Assembly (NCBI GenBank): GCA_964565865.1
Contig: CAZMGM010000002.1
Location: forward strand, 1-64,000
Source: CBDAPI01 sp964565865
GTDB taxonomy: Bacteria > Acidobacteriota > UBA6911 > RPQK01 > CBDAPI01
Length of the DNA: 64,000 bases
Direction of reading: 5' to 3'
In this document: positions 17,103 through 24,372 of the stretch, piece after piece
Position numbering within the stretch: position 1 is the stretch's first letter
Layout: each line of letters opens with the position of its first letter
Notes under the pieces: generated by a model
Told to the model about the DNA's origin: nothing
Databases searched by the model: none
The model's input: the letters and a program-made list of their open reading frames with translations, nothing else
Program-made: the position numbers and the translations under genes

Positions 17103-18467
17103 TCAAGCATTATAGTCTACTAGTCGAAGCGCGACAGTTGGAGCCTCATCATTGCTGTACTCAGGATGGGGCCAGAGTTTCTCGACCCAGACAATCGTCT
17201 CGCCCCAGAGCACTACGATTAATCTATCTCTCTGATCAAGCGGAATGTGCTTGTCATTGAACAACTTTTTTAGTTTCCTGCGGCGCCCGGAGCGCGTGCA
17301 AAAAACGTCTCCAGGCCGCCGGTTCCGCACCACCAGTGCATCTGGGACAAATCCAAACTTCACAACCTCAGACGGTTTCGAACCATCGTCCCAGTTCTCG
17401 ACACTGACGGTCCTGCGTAATGATTCGATATGGATTCTTCCGGGGACGGGGAGCAAGTACGAGAAAGACCGGTCTGATCCCTGAGCTCTTATCACGAGCT
17501 GGTCCCCCTGCCGCACCGCCACTGCCCCCCGAGGCAGCTCCATTCGATGACCGTGTGGACTCTCTAGAAGATCGAGTATGGACTTGATCGGTTCAAAACC
17601 AAGCCCTCGAAGTCCCGGTTTGAAAAGGAGGATGGCCTCGCGCAGGACCCGTCTTCTAACGGCCACCGGCCGGGAACGCAATTGGGGGATATCGAGTGCC
17701 ACTTCTCGAGAGCTCCGAGTCACAACGACTTCATCAAGGACCGAAGCTGAAAGACTATTCATAAGAGTCTCGGCTTCCCTAGCTAGAGTGGCCGTGTGGC
17801 AAAGATGTTCCACTGCCCGTCGGTTGAGACGCTCCACGACCTGGGGCAGGAGTACCTGTCTGACCCAGTTGCGGTCGAGGTCTGCGGAAAGGTTACTCGA
17901 ATCTGTTCGAAAGGACACATTCCGGCGCTTGAGGTAGTCGAGAATCTCAACCCTGCGAAAGCACAACAGTGGTCGTATCACTCGAACTCGCCCCCTTTCG
18001 TCGCGCACTCTGGGGTAGATTCCGGACAAACCGGCCAGACCGGCGCCGCGGATCAGCTTCAGCAGGAGAGTCTCTGCCTGGTCGTCGGCATGGTGGGCTG
18101 TGGCTATCACCGCTCCCTCGGCCTCGGCCAGTTCGTAAAGTGAGCGATAGCGGCTAATCCGCATCTGCTCCTCAAGGTTTCCCTTCTCTCGGAGAGCCCC
18201 CAGCCTGCTCAGGTCCAGGTGGACGCCAAGCTTCCTGCACAGCTGTCCAACGAACGTCTGATCCGCGTCTGATTCTTCACCCCGAAGCCCGTGATTGACG
18301 TGTGCCACTCTGATTTCAATGCCCAACCGATAAGAAAGTCGACATAGGCTGACCAGAAGCGCTACGGAATCCGGTCCCCCCGAGACAGCCACCATGAGGC
18401 TGCGGATTCTGTCAAAGCCATGCTCTCTCTCGAAAACCGTGATTAGCTTTCTTTCGAAAGGGTCCAT
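17103..18467 (-). CDS. tilS: tRNA(Ile)-lysidine synthase TilS
   Basis: TilS converts C34 of tRNA-Ile(CAU) to lysidine so that it reads AUA. The ATP-pyrophosphatase P-loop SGGPDSVALL lies near residues 27-36, and HVNHGLRGEESDAD, typical of the family, follows. The C-terminal substrate-recognition domain is present. I start at the ATG at 18467 (MDPFERKL), which has AGGGAG about 9 nt upstream, rather than at 18497. The product is about 454 residues. ftsH follows 45 bp downstream. A CAU-anticodon tRNA gene lies 208 bp upstream on the opposite strand. Confidence 0.94.
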   Translation of the reverse strand: MDPFERKLITVFEREHGFDRIRSLMVAVSGGPDSVALLVSLCRLSYRLGIEIRVAHVNHGLRGEESDADQTFVGQLCRKLGVHLDLSRLGALREKGNLEEQMRISRYRSLYELAEAEGAVIATAHHADDQAETLLLKLIRGAGLAGLSGIYPRVRDERGRVRVIRPLLCFRRVEILDYLKRRNVSFRTDSSNLSADLDRNWVRQVLLPQVVERLNRRAVEHLCHTATLAREAETLMNSLSASVLDEVVVTRSSREVALDIPQLRSRPVAVRRRVLREAILLFKPGLRGLGFEPIKSILDLLESPHGHRMELPRGAVAVRQGDQLVIRAQGSDRSFSYLLPVPGRIHIESLRRTVSVENWDDGSKPSEVVKFGFVPDALVVRNRRPGDVFCTRSGRRRKLKKLFNDKHIPLDQRDRLIVVLWGETIVWVEKLWPHPEYSNDEAPTVALRLVDYNA

Positions 18468-18627
18468 TTCTGCTAACTCCCTGCAGAAAAACAGCAATGT
18501 CTTACGGGCGTGTCTTGGAAGAGCGTGCCCCCCGTTGTCCTCCTATCGATCGCGACGGGCAGACCTGTCAGCGGCCCCGATGTTGCAGAGATCTCTCTTC
18601 CGCCGCCGCGGTGGCACACTCGATCAA

Positions 18628-18657
18628 TTGAAAAAGCCAGGATTGATCGGATATGAT
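18628..18657 (+). promoter_or_regulatory. promoter of the CAU tRNA gene
   Basis: TTGAAA (18628-18633) and TATGAT (18652-18657) are spaced by 18 bp. The expected transcription start is about ten bases before the mature tRNA 5' end at 18675. This fits a short-leader stable-RNA promoter. Confidence 0.6.
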
Positions 18658-18674
18658 GGCCGTCTTTCTCGACT

Positions 18675-18747
18675 GGCGGTGTAGCTCAGAGGTTAGAGCA
18701 AGCGGCTCATATCCGCTGTGTCGGGGGTTCGAATCCCTCCACCGCCA
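18675..18747 (+). tRNA. tRNA with anticodon CAU (probably elongator Met, possibly Ile2)
   Basis: The 73-nt cloverleaf has an acceptor stem GGCGGTG/CACCGCC, D-arm GCTC...GAGC, anticodon stem AGCGG/CCGCT with loop CTCATAT, T-arm GGGGG/CCCTC with TTCGAAT, and discriminator A. The CCA tail is not encoded. The anticodon CAU with a normal 1-72 pair excludes initiator tRNA. The acceptor stem equals that of Bacillus elongator tRNA-Met (from memory), favouring Met, but a lysidine-modified tRNA-Ile2 has the same anticodon, and tilS is next door, so identity is not settled. Confidence 0.93.
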
Positions 18748-18775
18748 TTATTGAGGTTTGGTCCATCCCGGAGAA

Positions 18776-18825
18776 AGTGTTAACTATGTCTCCAGAATAA
18801 AATGTAAACCATGTGTCCGGAATAA
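18776..18825. repeat. two tandem 25-bp repeats resembling an insertion-sequence end
   Basis: Two adjacent 25-bp units, GTGTTAACTATGTCTCCAG-AATAA type (18776-18800) and ATGTAAACCATGTGTCCGG-AATAA type (18801-18825), differ at about six positions. Serial motifs of the form TGTTAACTATGTCTCCGG are typical of transposase-binding repeats at the ends of rve-integrase elements (IS21/IS481 type). No transposase is nearby, so this would be a solo end left after a deletion, located just 3' of the tRNA gene. The IS assignment rests on resemblance only. Confidence 0.5.
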
Positions 18826-18895
18826 TCTGCAAGCGATCTCTCGATAAGAACACTTCGAGTTCCGATCTGCTCGACCGCTCAGGCCAATTTCGATC

Positions 18896-18920
18896 AAAAA
18901 AAAACCGCTCCGAAGAGCGG
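18896..18920 (-). terminator. rho-independent terminator of carD
   Basis: On the minus strand a perfect 6-bp stem CCGCTC/GAGCGG closes a TTCG tetraloop (18905-18920) and is followed by nine T (18896-18904). The UUCG loop makes it very stable. It lies 26 bp after the carD stop codon. Confidence 0.9.
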
Positions 18921-18946
18921 CTTACACAAAGCAGACATAACCTCCG

Positions 18947-19465
18947 TTAACCCACTGCCTGGGTCTCGGAATGGCGCTCATAAGCCCCGCTGAGCATGGT
19001 CTCAACCGATTGCTCGACGTCGCCCTCCGACTTTCCACGAACCGTGCTGATCTCCGAGATCACGAGTTGCCGAGCACGGTCGTACATTTTCTTTTCACGG
19101 AAGGAAAGCGGTTTTGTGAAACTGAGAAAATAGAGATTCTGAAGCACTCGCCCCACCTCGACAATGGAGCCTGTTTTCATTTTCTCGACATTTTCTTTGT
19201 AGCGGTTCTTCCAATCTTGTTCGGTTTCGTAGTCCCCCGATTCCAAAACCAGAAACAGTGTCTTCAGGTCTTTTTCCGAGGAGAGCCGTCGCAGCCCGAC
19301 ATTTTCTACATTCGTGACCGGAATCATGACCGTGGAGTTATTGGCCAGGATTCGGAGCATGTAGAACTCCTCCTCACTTCCCATAATGTCCCGGCAACTG
19401 ACATCTCGGATCTCTCCAACGCCTTGATTCGGATACACAACCATATCACCGACTTTGAAGTCCAA
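18947..19465 (-). CDS. carD: CarD/CdnL-family RNA polymerase-binding regulator
   Basis: The 172-residue protein has an N-terminal RNA-polymerase beta-subunit-interacting domain (FKVGDMVVYPNQGVGEI) and a C-terminal helical DNA-minor-groove domain. In mycobacteria and myxobacteria such proteins stabilise the open complex at rRNA and other promoters. The start is a TTG at 19465 supported by GGGGAGG 5 nt upstream. A consensus-grade promoter precedes it and a strong terminator follows, so carD is a monocistronic, probably highly expressed gene. Confidence 0.93.
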   Translation of the reverse strand: MDFKVGDMVVYPNQGVGEIRDVSCRDIMGSEEEFYMLRILANNSTVMIPVTNVENVGLRRLSSEKDLKTLFLVLESGDYETEQDWKNRYKENVEKMKTGSIVEVGRVLQNLYFLSFTKPLSFREKKMYDRARQLVISEISTVRGKSEGDVEQSVETMLSGAYERHSETQAVG

Positions 19466-19501
19466 TTTGGCCTCCCCTACTTTTCATTCATGTTTCCTGT
19501 C

Positions 19502-19530
19502 ATTTTAAGCTAAGCCTCCACACTTGTCAA
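19502..19530 (-). promoter_or_regulatory. sigma-70 promoter of carD
   Basis: On the minus strand a perfect -35 box TTGACA (19525-19530) is separated by exactly 17 bp from TAAAAT (19502-19507). The start codon of carD lies about 36 bp downstream of the -10 box. It is the best promoter match noticed in the window. Confidence 0.85.
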
Positions 19531-19618
19531 AAATCGCAACTACCTGAGGACAAACGTTTTGAGCAGGGAGTTAAGCACGAAAAGGAAGGCTTGGTGGGCA
19601 GGTTCTTATACTGTTCAC

Positions 19619-19645
19619 AAAAAAGCCCGAGGAATCACTTTCGGG
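19619..19645 (-). terminator. minus-strand intrinsic terminator without an assigned gene
   Basis: On the minus strand CCCGA pairs with TCGGG (19641-19645 with 19626-19630), extended by G-U pairs, and is followed by C and six T (19619-19624). No recognised gene ends just before it. The nearest upstream minus-strand gene (ABHD18-like hydrolase) stops almost 900 bp away, so it may end an unrecognised RNA. Confidence 0.6.
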
Positions 19646-20037
19646 ACAACCTGCCTTAAGCCCTGACACGCAGCGAACCACGCTCAAGACCTAACCGAAA
19701 CTCAAAATTCAGACAGCCAAAACTGTATGAACTCCGGCGTTCCGGTTCGGCTTCACATCGATCCGAACTGATTCGAAAACCTGTTCGAACCTTATGAAGC
19801 GAAAGCACCTGAAAGGGTTTCGGGTTTTAAACCGATACGAACCAGCCTGAATCAAGGACTCTGACTGGCCCTCCTCAAGCTTTGACCAGATTTCTCTCGC
19901 CAACTCTTAAGGCCCGTCCTGGCTCGTTGTCCGTGGAAGCAACCCCTCGGGACAAGATAAAGCCTGGCAGGTGTGGTGACACTTTTCAAGAGACTTCAGA
20001 ACAATAAAGAATTGCACGCAATAGGTGCATATATGAC

Positions 20038-20121
20038 CTTGGACCGGCGCCAGCTTTTGCCCGGTAGTTATCCCTAAAACATCAACAGATTTTTCACAGA
20101 TTTTTCACACGCCGGTCCAAG
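20038..20121. repeat. 12-bp perfect inverted repeat around a 60-bp centre
   Basis: CTTGGACCGGCG (20038-20049) and CGCCGGTCCAAG (20110-20121) are exact reverse complements. The 60-bp centre contains the tandem motif CAGATTTTTCA twice (20096-20107 region). It could be the base of a structured RNA or a small palindromic element. It lies in the gene-free stretch. Confidence 0.75.
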
Positions 20122-20511
20122 CATCGCAGTTCAGCTGGAAAAACATGTGACGTGTAATCATCAAAACAGACGGTTTGATCGAATTAGACCATATTTGGGG
20201 AGAGCTTCGTGCTGCCCCTTTCCAATCGCTGCACACTAACGAGAGCAGTGCCATTGAGGACATGGTACCGGCCTCCCGCGGTCGGTTTGTTTGAAGAATA
20301 TTCAGCGCGGCGCTAACGTCAAAGCTGCTATCATCTGGGATTACTGCGCACCTCGAAACTACAGGGGGTAACTTCTGATTCAGGAGATCTTACCGCCGGT
20401 TTCATCCCCGACTTTTTTCAGCTTTTCTTCAAGTTTGGATTCTTCCATTTCCCGAACGGGTCCGTTGAAAGGGACTGGCTGTGCTCGAGCCGTTACCGGT
20501 TAACTAGCAAC

Positions 20512-21531
20512 TTAAGCGCAGCGAAGCAGCCGATGGTACAGGTACGAACAGATCTGCCACCCGTCAAGGTAGTTGAAGGGAAAGGTGGCGGTAGTGTAGT
20601 GGCCGCAGGGCAGATCCACCCGATCGTACTTGAGGCCATAGCGCTCATATTCCTGAAAGACGAGTTCGGAGAGATCCTTGGGAAAGCTCAGGTCGTACTT
20701 GGCTGTGATCAGGCGATGAGGTCTCGCGTCACTCACCAGGTACCGTACGTAATGGACGGGGCTGATGGGGGCCCAGCAATCACGCAGGTCCTCCAGTGTG
20801 ATTTTGTCCTCCAGCCCGCGACGGACATAGCGCGTCGAGAGCCCTCTCCAGACCACATCTGCAAAATGGGAGGACACGTGGTTAAAGACGCCACATGAAA
20901 CCAGCGGATCGTGAACAAAGGCCAGATATGCAATACACGAGCCGATGCTGGTTCCTATGACGGCGACTTTTTCGTATCCCTGCTCTCTCAGCCAGGCGGC
21001 CAGCTGCATCGTTTCCAGGACCGCCTGACGAGTTGCGTGGAGCGTTCTTCCCAGGTTGGGGCCGACCATGTAGTCCGCACGCTTCATCCTGGGAGGCCGC
21101 CGGTCATCGTGGTAGGGAAGGCTCAGACGCATTGCACTGATACCCAACCACTGCAGAATCCTGCACAGAGAAACATGGCTTCGGAAGTCCGCATTCCACT
21201 GCGGTATGACAATCGCAGCAGCACGCCTGGGTTCGACGGGAAATAGCCTGCAGGTAACCTGATTGTTGAATTCGTAGCTCGTCGGGTGTGGAGTAGCAAA
21301 GGTCAGACATTTTCCTTTCACACTTACATCCCGTATGGGACCGGGAGCGAAGAAGTCGCTGTTGGCATCCATGGATCGTCGGGCAAAATCCTTGAAGGCT
21401 TGAAGCGGAGTCACTCCGGTTGATCGATCGAGGAATTCAAGTCCCCACTCAAAAGGAAAAACACGACGGTTCTTGTCGCGTAGTGTCAGCGCCCTCTCCC
21501 GAGCATAGATGAGGCGGCCATAGAGGCTCAT
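20512..21531 (-). CDS. alpha/beta-hydrolase of the ABHD18-like family
   Basis: The 339-residue protein has an alpha/beta-hydrolase core. The nucleophile elbow is GTSIGS near residue 193, and a candidate catalytic His lies in PCGHYTT near residue 310. Upstream, VIPQWNADFRSH and SLPYHDDRRPP resemble the ABHD18 (DUF2048) family, for which no bacterial substrate is established to my knowledge. No signal peptide is evident. The start codon overlaps the end of the AI-2E-type transporter gene by 4 bp, so the two are co-transcribed and possibly act on a common exported or imported compound. Confidence 0.75.
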   Translation of the reverse strand: MSLYGRLIYARERALTLRDKNRRVFPFEWGLEFLDRSTGVTPLQAFKDFARRSMDANSDFFAPGPIRDVSVKGKCLTFATPHPTSYEFNNQVTCRLFPVEPRRAAAIVIPQWNADFRSHVSLCRILQWLGISAMRLSLPYHDDRRPPRMKRADYMVGPNLGRTLHATRQAVLETMQLAAWLREQGYEKVAVIGTSIGSCIAYLAFVHDPLVSCGVFNHVSSHFADVVWRGLSTRYVRRGLEDKITLEDLRDCWAPISPVHYVRYLVSDARPHRLITAKYDLSFPKDLSELVFQEYERYGLKYDRVDLPCGHYTTATFPFNYLDGWQICSYLYHRLLRCA

Positions 21532-22595
21532 TTGCGCCTGGGCTTGACAAGCTCTCGTTCAAACTCGATCCGGTAGAGCTCCAAAAAAGTCAGCCCGAGA
21601 GCCACCATGATGGGCCCCACTACCATCCCGGCAATGCCGAAATAAGAGATTCCACCCATAATGGAAAAAAAGACGAGCATGGTATGCATCCGAGTTTTGC
21701 CCTCGATCAGAGCCGGGCGCAACACATTGTCGATGCCGCCTACAAATACGATCGAGAGCCCGATTAGAATGAGCGCCGTGACCGTCTTACCGATGGCCAA
21801 CAAATAGAGGGCCCAGGGGAGCCACACGATTGCCGTACCGACCAGGGGAACGAGTGAAAAAAGGGCTGTCAGGGTTCCCCAGAAAATAACGTTCGGTAGA
21901 CCCACCAGAAAGAATGTGATCCCCCCCGCAACCCCCTGAGCCACTGCAGTGACCAGGCTGCCGATCACCGTCGCACTCGAGACCTCCTGAAACTTCTGAA
22001 CGATCTGCCTCTCATACCTTTCCGAGAGGGGAGTCCACCTCCGGATCTGTTCAAAGAGGGCTGGTCCATCACGAAAGAAAAAAAACATGGTGACGATCAT
22101 GATCAGGAAACTTGTCAACACATGCGCGATTCCAGAGAAAACAGCGGTGCTGTGGCGCAGGGCCCCCAGACTGATGCTCTGGAGCAAAGAAACCAGGGAT
22201 TCCACTATGTCCACCCGGTCCAGGTCGACCTGCTGGAGAGCCCAGCCTAAGTAAGGCTGCTCCCGAAGACTCATCATCTCCTGGATTTTGCCCTGTTCGA
22301 TGGCCGTCTGAAGTTGCTGATAGGCTAGCGTTGCCTCAGATGCCAGCATGATGGCGAGGCCTGCAAAGGGAACAATGATCAATGCCGTAATCGCCAGGCA
22401 GGTGACCAGGGCAGCAAGATTGGTCCGGCCTCCCAAACGCCTATTGACCCAGTGGAAAGCCGGGAAGCACAAACAGGCCAGAATCGTTGCCATGAAAATG
22501 GACATGAGGAAGGGCTGAAAAATATGGAAGACGAAGTAGAGGACGAGCAGGGAAGGGGCAATCAGGAAAATCCGCAGGAATCGTCGTTCCTCCAT
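21528..22595 (-). CDS. AI-2E-family transporter (UPF0118)
   Basis: The 355-residue polytopic membrane protein has about seven to eight hydrophobic helices. It shows the arrangement of this family: two N-terminal helices, a soluble middle part and a C-terminal bundle (FLVGLPNVIFWGTLTALFSLVPLVGTAIVWLP in segments, then GGISYFGIAGMVVGPI). Members export AI-2 or act as ion/proton antiporters, so the substrate is open. I start at the ATG at 22595 (MEERRFLRIFL) because the longer frame starts at a TTG (22652) and adds no family sequence. No clear ribosome site is seen at either. Confidence 0.88.
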   Translation of the reverse strand: MEERRFLRIFLIAPSLLVLYFVFHIFQPFLMSIFMATILACLCFPAFHWVNRRLGGRTNLAALVTCLAITALIIVPFAGLAIMLASEATLAYQQLQTAIEQGKIQEMMSLREQPYLGWALQQVDLDRVDIVESLVSLLQSISLGALRHSTAVFSGIAHVLTSFLIMIVTMFFFFRDGPALFEQIRRWTPLSERYERQIVQKFQEVSSATVIGSLVTAVAQGVAGGITFFLVGLPNVIFWGTLTALFSLVPLVGTAIVWLPWALYLLAIGKTVTALILIGLSIVFVGGIDNVLRPALIEGKTRMHTMLVFFSIMGGISYFGIAGMVVGPIMVALGLTFLELYRIEFERELVKPRRK

Positions 22596-22907
22596 TCTGA
22601 GTGGAAGTGTACCGACAAAGGATTGCAGGGTCCAGAAAACCGTGCGGCGCAACGTGAGCCGGGCAATAAGGGTGAGCTTACGCTCTACCGTTCTGAGCCT
22701 TTCCTTGACACTGTGAACAACAGAACGACAAGGCGTGAGGCCTGCCGTTTCCCCAAAGACCAGTAACCTTTTAAAATGATCTTATGAACGACTTGGCTGA
22801 AAGAAGAACCCCGGCCCGTACCTGCTTCCTGTGCTTTCCTTTGCTGGAACAGCTGACAGGAAGAGTCGGGACGATGACTATGGTTGCCCGCAACTTTTGA
22901 TCCGTCC

Positions 22908-24239
22908 ATGAAAAAGCTCATTGTCACACTGCTAATCTTCGGTCTGGCCTTCTTCATTTACTCCTGGGACCGTACTCCTCCTGTCATTGAGTGGGGGTTC
23001 AAAGACGGGGTGGTGGTGGGTAATCAGGCTAGACTAAGATTCCAAGTGAGCGATGAGGGAAAGGGTCTGGCGTCCTGGACCTTGGTAGTTCAACAGGAAG
23101 CTACGAAAACCCAGGTCCTGGAAGAGTATTTCCCCGCCGGTGAGGCACCGGCACAAAGAGAAGCTCACATCAATATGATGGATCTCGCAAGCAAGATTCA
23201 GCTTTCCGATGGAGAGTTTCGAGTTCACGTCAAGGCCACCGACCAGACCAGCTTACGTTTCTTCAACAACACAACTCATTCCCAAAGAGTGCTGACACTG
23301 GACTCGCTCCCGCCCGTGCTCGAGCTTCGGTCCGGGAATCACTACATCAGGCAGGGTGGTGCGCAGATCATTCTCTATTCGACCATCAACGAGAAGGCGC
23401 ACAGCAGCGGGGTCAGTGTTGGTGACCGTGACTTCCGCGGGTTTTCACAAAGCTCCGGGCCAAACCACTACGCGGCCCTCATTGGAGTCGATTACAATCA
23501 CACTCCGGGCACTCCGATTCGAGCCTGGGCCCAGGATCTGGCCGGGAATCGGTCCGAATTTAATATACCCTCTACAATTCTCACTTCGAGGTTCCGCAAG
23601 CGTACTCTGACAGTGTCGGATACATTCATCAGCCAAGTGTCCAGGGAGATTCTAGCCCGAAGCAGTCAGGTCTCCGCCGCCGCCACTCCAGCTGAAACTT
23701 TTATCCGAATCAACAACCACCTCAGAAAGATCAACCTCGAACAAATCAAGCGCTTGACTAGAGATTCCGCTAGTCAGCTGCTTTTCGAAGGCCCGTTCAT
23801 GCAGATGGTCAACACGAAGGTAGAAGCTGCTTTTGCCGACGAAAGGGACTATGCCTATGCCGGAGAGGTAATCGACCGCCAAACACACCTGGGGTACGAT
23901 CTGGCTTCATTTGCTCACAGCCCGGTCGATTGCGCAAATGACGGAGAAGTGATCTGGGCCGGCTACCTCGGAATCTATGGAAACTGTGTCATTGTTGACC
24001 ATGGGCTCGGCTTATCTTCGCTGTACGGCCACATGAGCTCAATTGAGACGGCGGCCGGCGCGAAGGTAAAGAAGGGACAGTCACTAGGCCGCAGCGGGAA
24101 AACGGGGCTTGCCAGCGGCGTCCATGTTCACTTCACTACACTTGTTCAGGGAACCCCTGTCAATCCCCTTGAATGGTGGGACGCAAAGTGGGTCCAGCAA
24201 CAGGTGTTCGACCGGTTGAATCCCAGGGACGACGATTAG
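22908..24239 (+). CDS. M23-family (LytM/peptidoglycan) metallopeptidase
   Basis: The 443-residue cell-wall protein has an N-terminal signal anchor (LIVTLLIFGLAFFIYSW), a long beta-rich periplasmic region, and a C-terminal peptidase M23 domain (about residues 325-430). The zinc motifs are HLGYD and HVHF, and the YGHMSS and AGAKVKKGQSLGRSG segments are typical. Both metal motifs are intact, so it may be an active endopeptidase. The ATG at 22908 is chosen because the charged-hydrophobic start MKKLIVTLL begins there. It precedes cstA on the same strand by 133 bp. Confidence 0.9.
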   Translation: MKKLIVTLLIFGLAFFIYSWDRTPPVIEWGFKDGVVVGNQARLRFQVSDEGKGLASWTLVVQQEATKTQVLEEYFPAGEAPAQREAHINMMDLASKIQLSDGEFRVHVKATDQTSLRFFNNTTHSQRVLTLDSLPPVLELRSGNHYIRQGGAQIILYSTINEKAHSSGVSVGDRDFRGFSQSSGPNHYAALIGVDYNHTPGTPIRAWAQDLAGNRSEFNIPSTILTSRFRKRTLTVSDTFISQVSREILARSSQVSAAATPAETFIRINNHLRKINLEQIKRLTRDSASQLLFEGPFMQMVNTKVEAAFADERDYAYAGEVIDRQTHLGYDLASFAHSPVDCANDGEVIWAGYLGIYGNCVIVDHGLGLSSLYGHMSSIETAAGAKVKKGQSLGRSGKTGLASGVHVHFTTLVQGTPVNPLEWWDAKWVQQQVFDRLNPRDDD

Positions 24240-24355
24240 AATGCAGCGGTCCCTCGTTCCCTTCTCAGGTCCACTTCCAGAATCCTGTGATTAACTGTTG
24301 TCCGTGCTCCGGGATTTTCAACCCTCAACTTGAAAAACCCCAGGGGGGTTCTATC

Positions 24356-24363
24356 TGTATAAT
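24356..24363 (+). promoter_or_regulatory. extended -10 promoter just before cstA
   Basis: TGTATAAT (24356-24363) is an extended -10 element with a perfect TATAAT core. The expected start site, about 24370, lies only a few bases before the cstA ATG at 24373, and no ribosome-binding site precedes that ATG. The mRNA may therefore be leaderless. A short hairpin AACCCC/GGGGTT lies just upstream (24336-24350). No good -35 is present at 17 bp. Confidence 0.55.
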
Positions 24364-24372
24364 CCACTCCTC

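Larger units (their letters stand above)
19531..20511. other. 1-kb stretch with no recognised gene
   Basis: No conserved protein or known structured RNA was recognised. The longest plausible minus-strand frame (19709-19903, TTG start, 64 codons, Arg/Phe-rich) has no family resemblance and no ribosome site. The stretch contains a minus-strand terminator (19619-19645), a cluster of TTCGAA/CGAAC motifs (19740-19845), a 12-bp inverted repeat (20038-20121) and a TTACCGGTTAAC motif near 20493 related to intergenic repeats elsewhere. A minus-strand non-coding transcript ending at 19619 is possible. Confidence 0.5.

Noticed and set aside
19709..19903. 64-codon minus-strand frame in the gene-free kilobase
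   Set aside because: TTG start with no ribosome site, Arg/Phe-rich composition and no family resemblance; noted in the region entry instead.
19531..20511. tmRNA, RNase P RNA, 6S or SRP RNA in the gene-free kilobase
   Set aside because: None of the conserved cores or end sequences of these RNAs was found on either strand, although a terminator is present.
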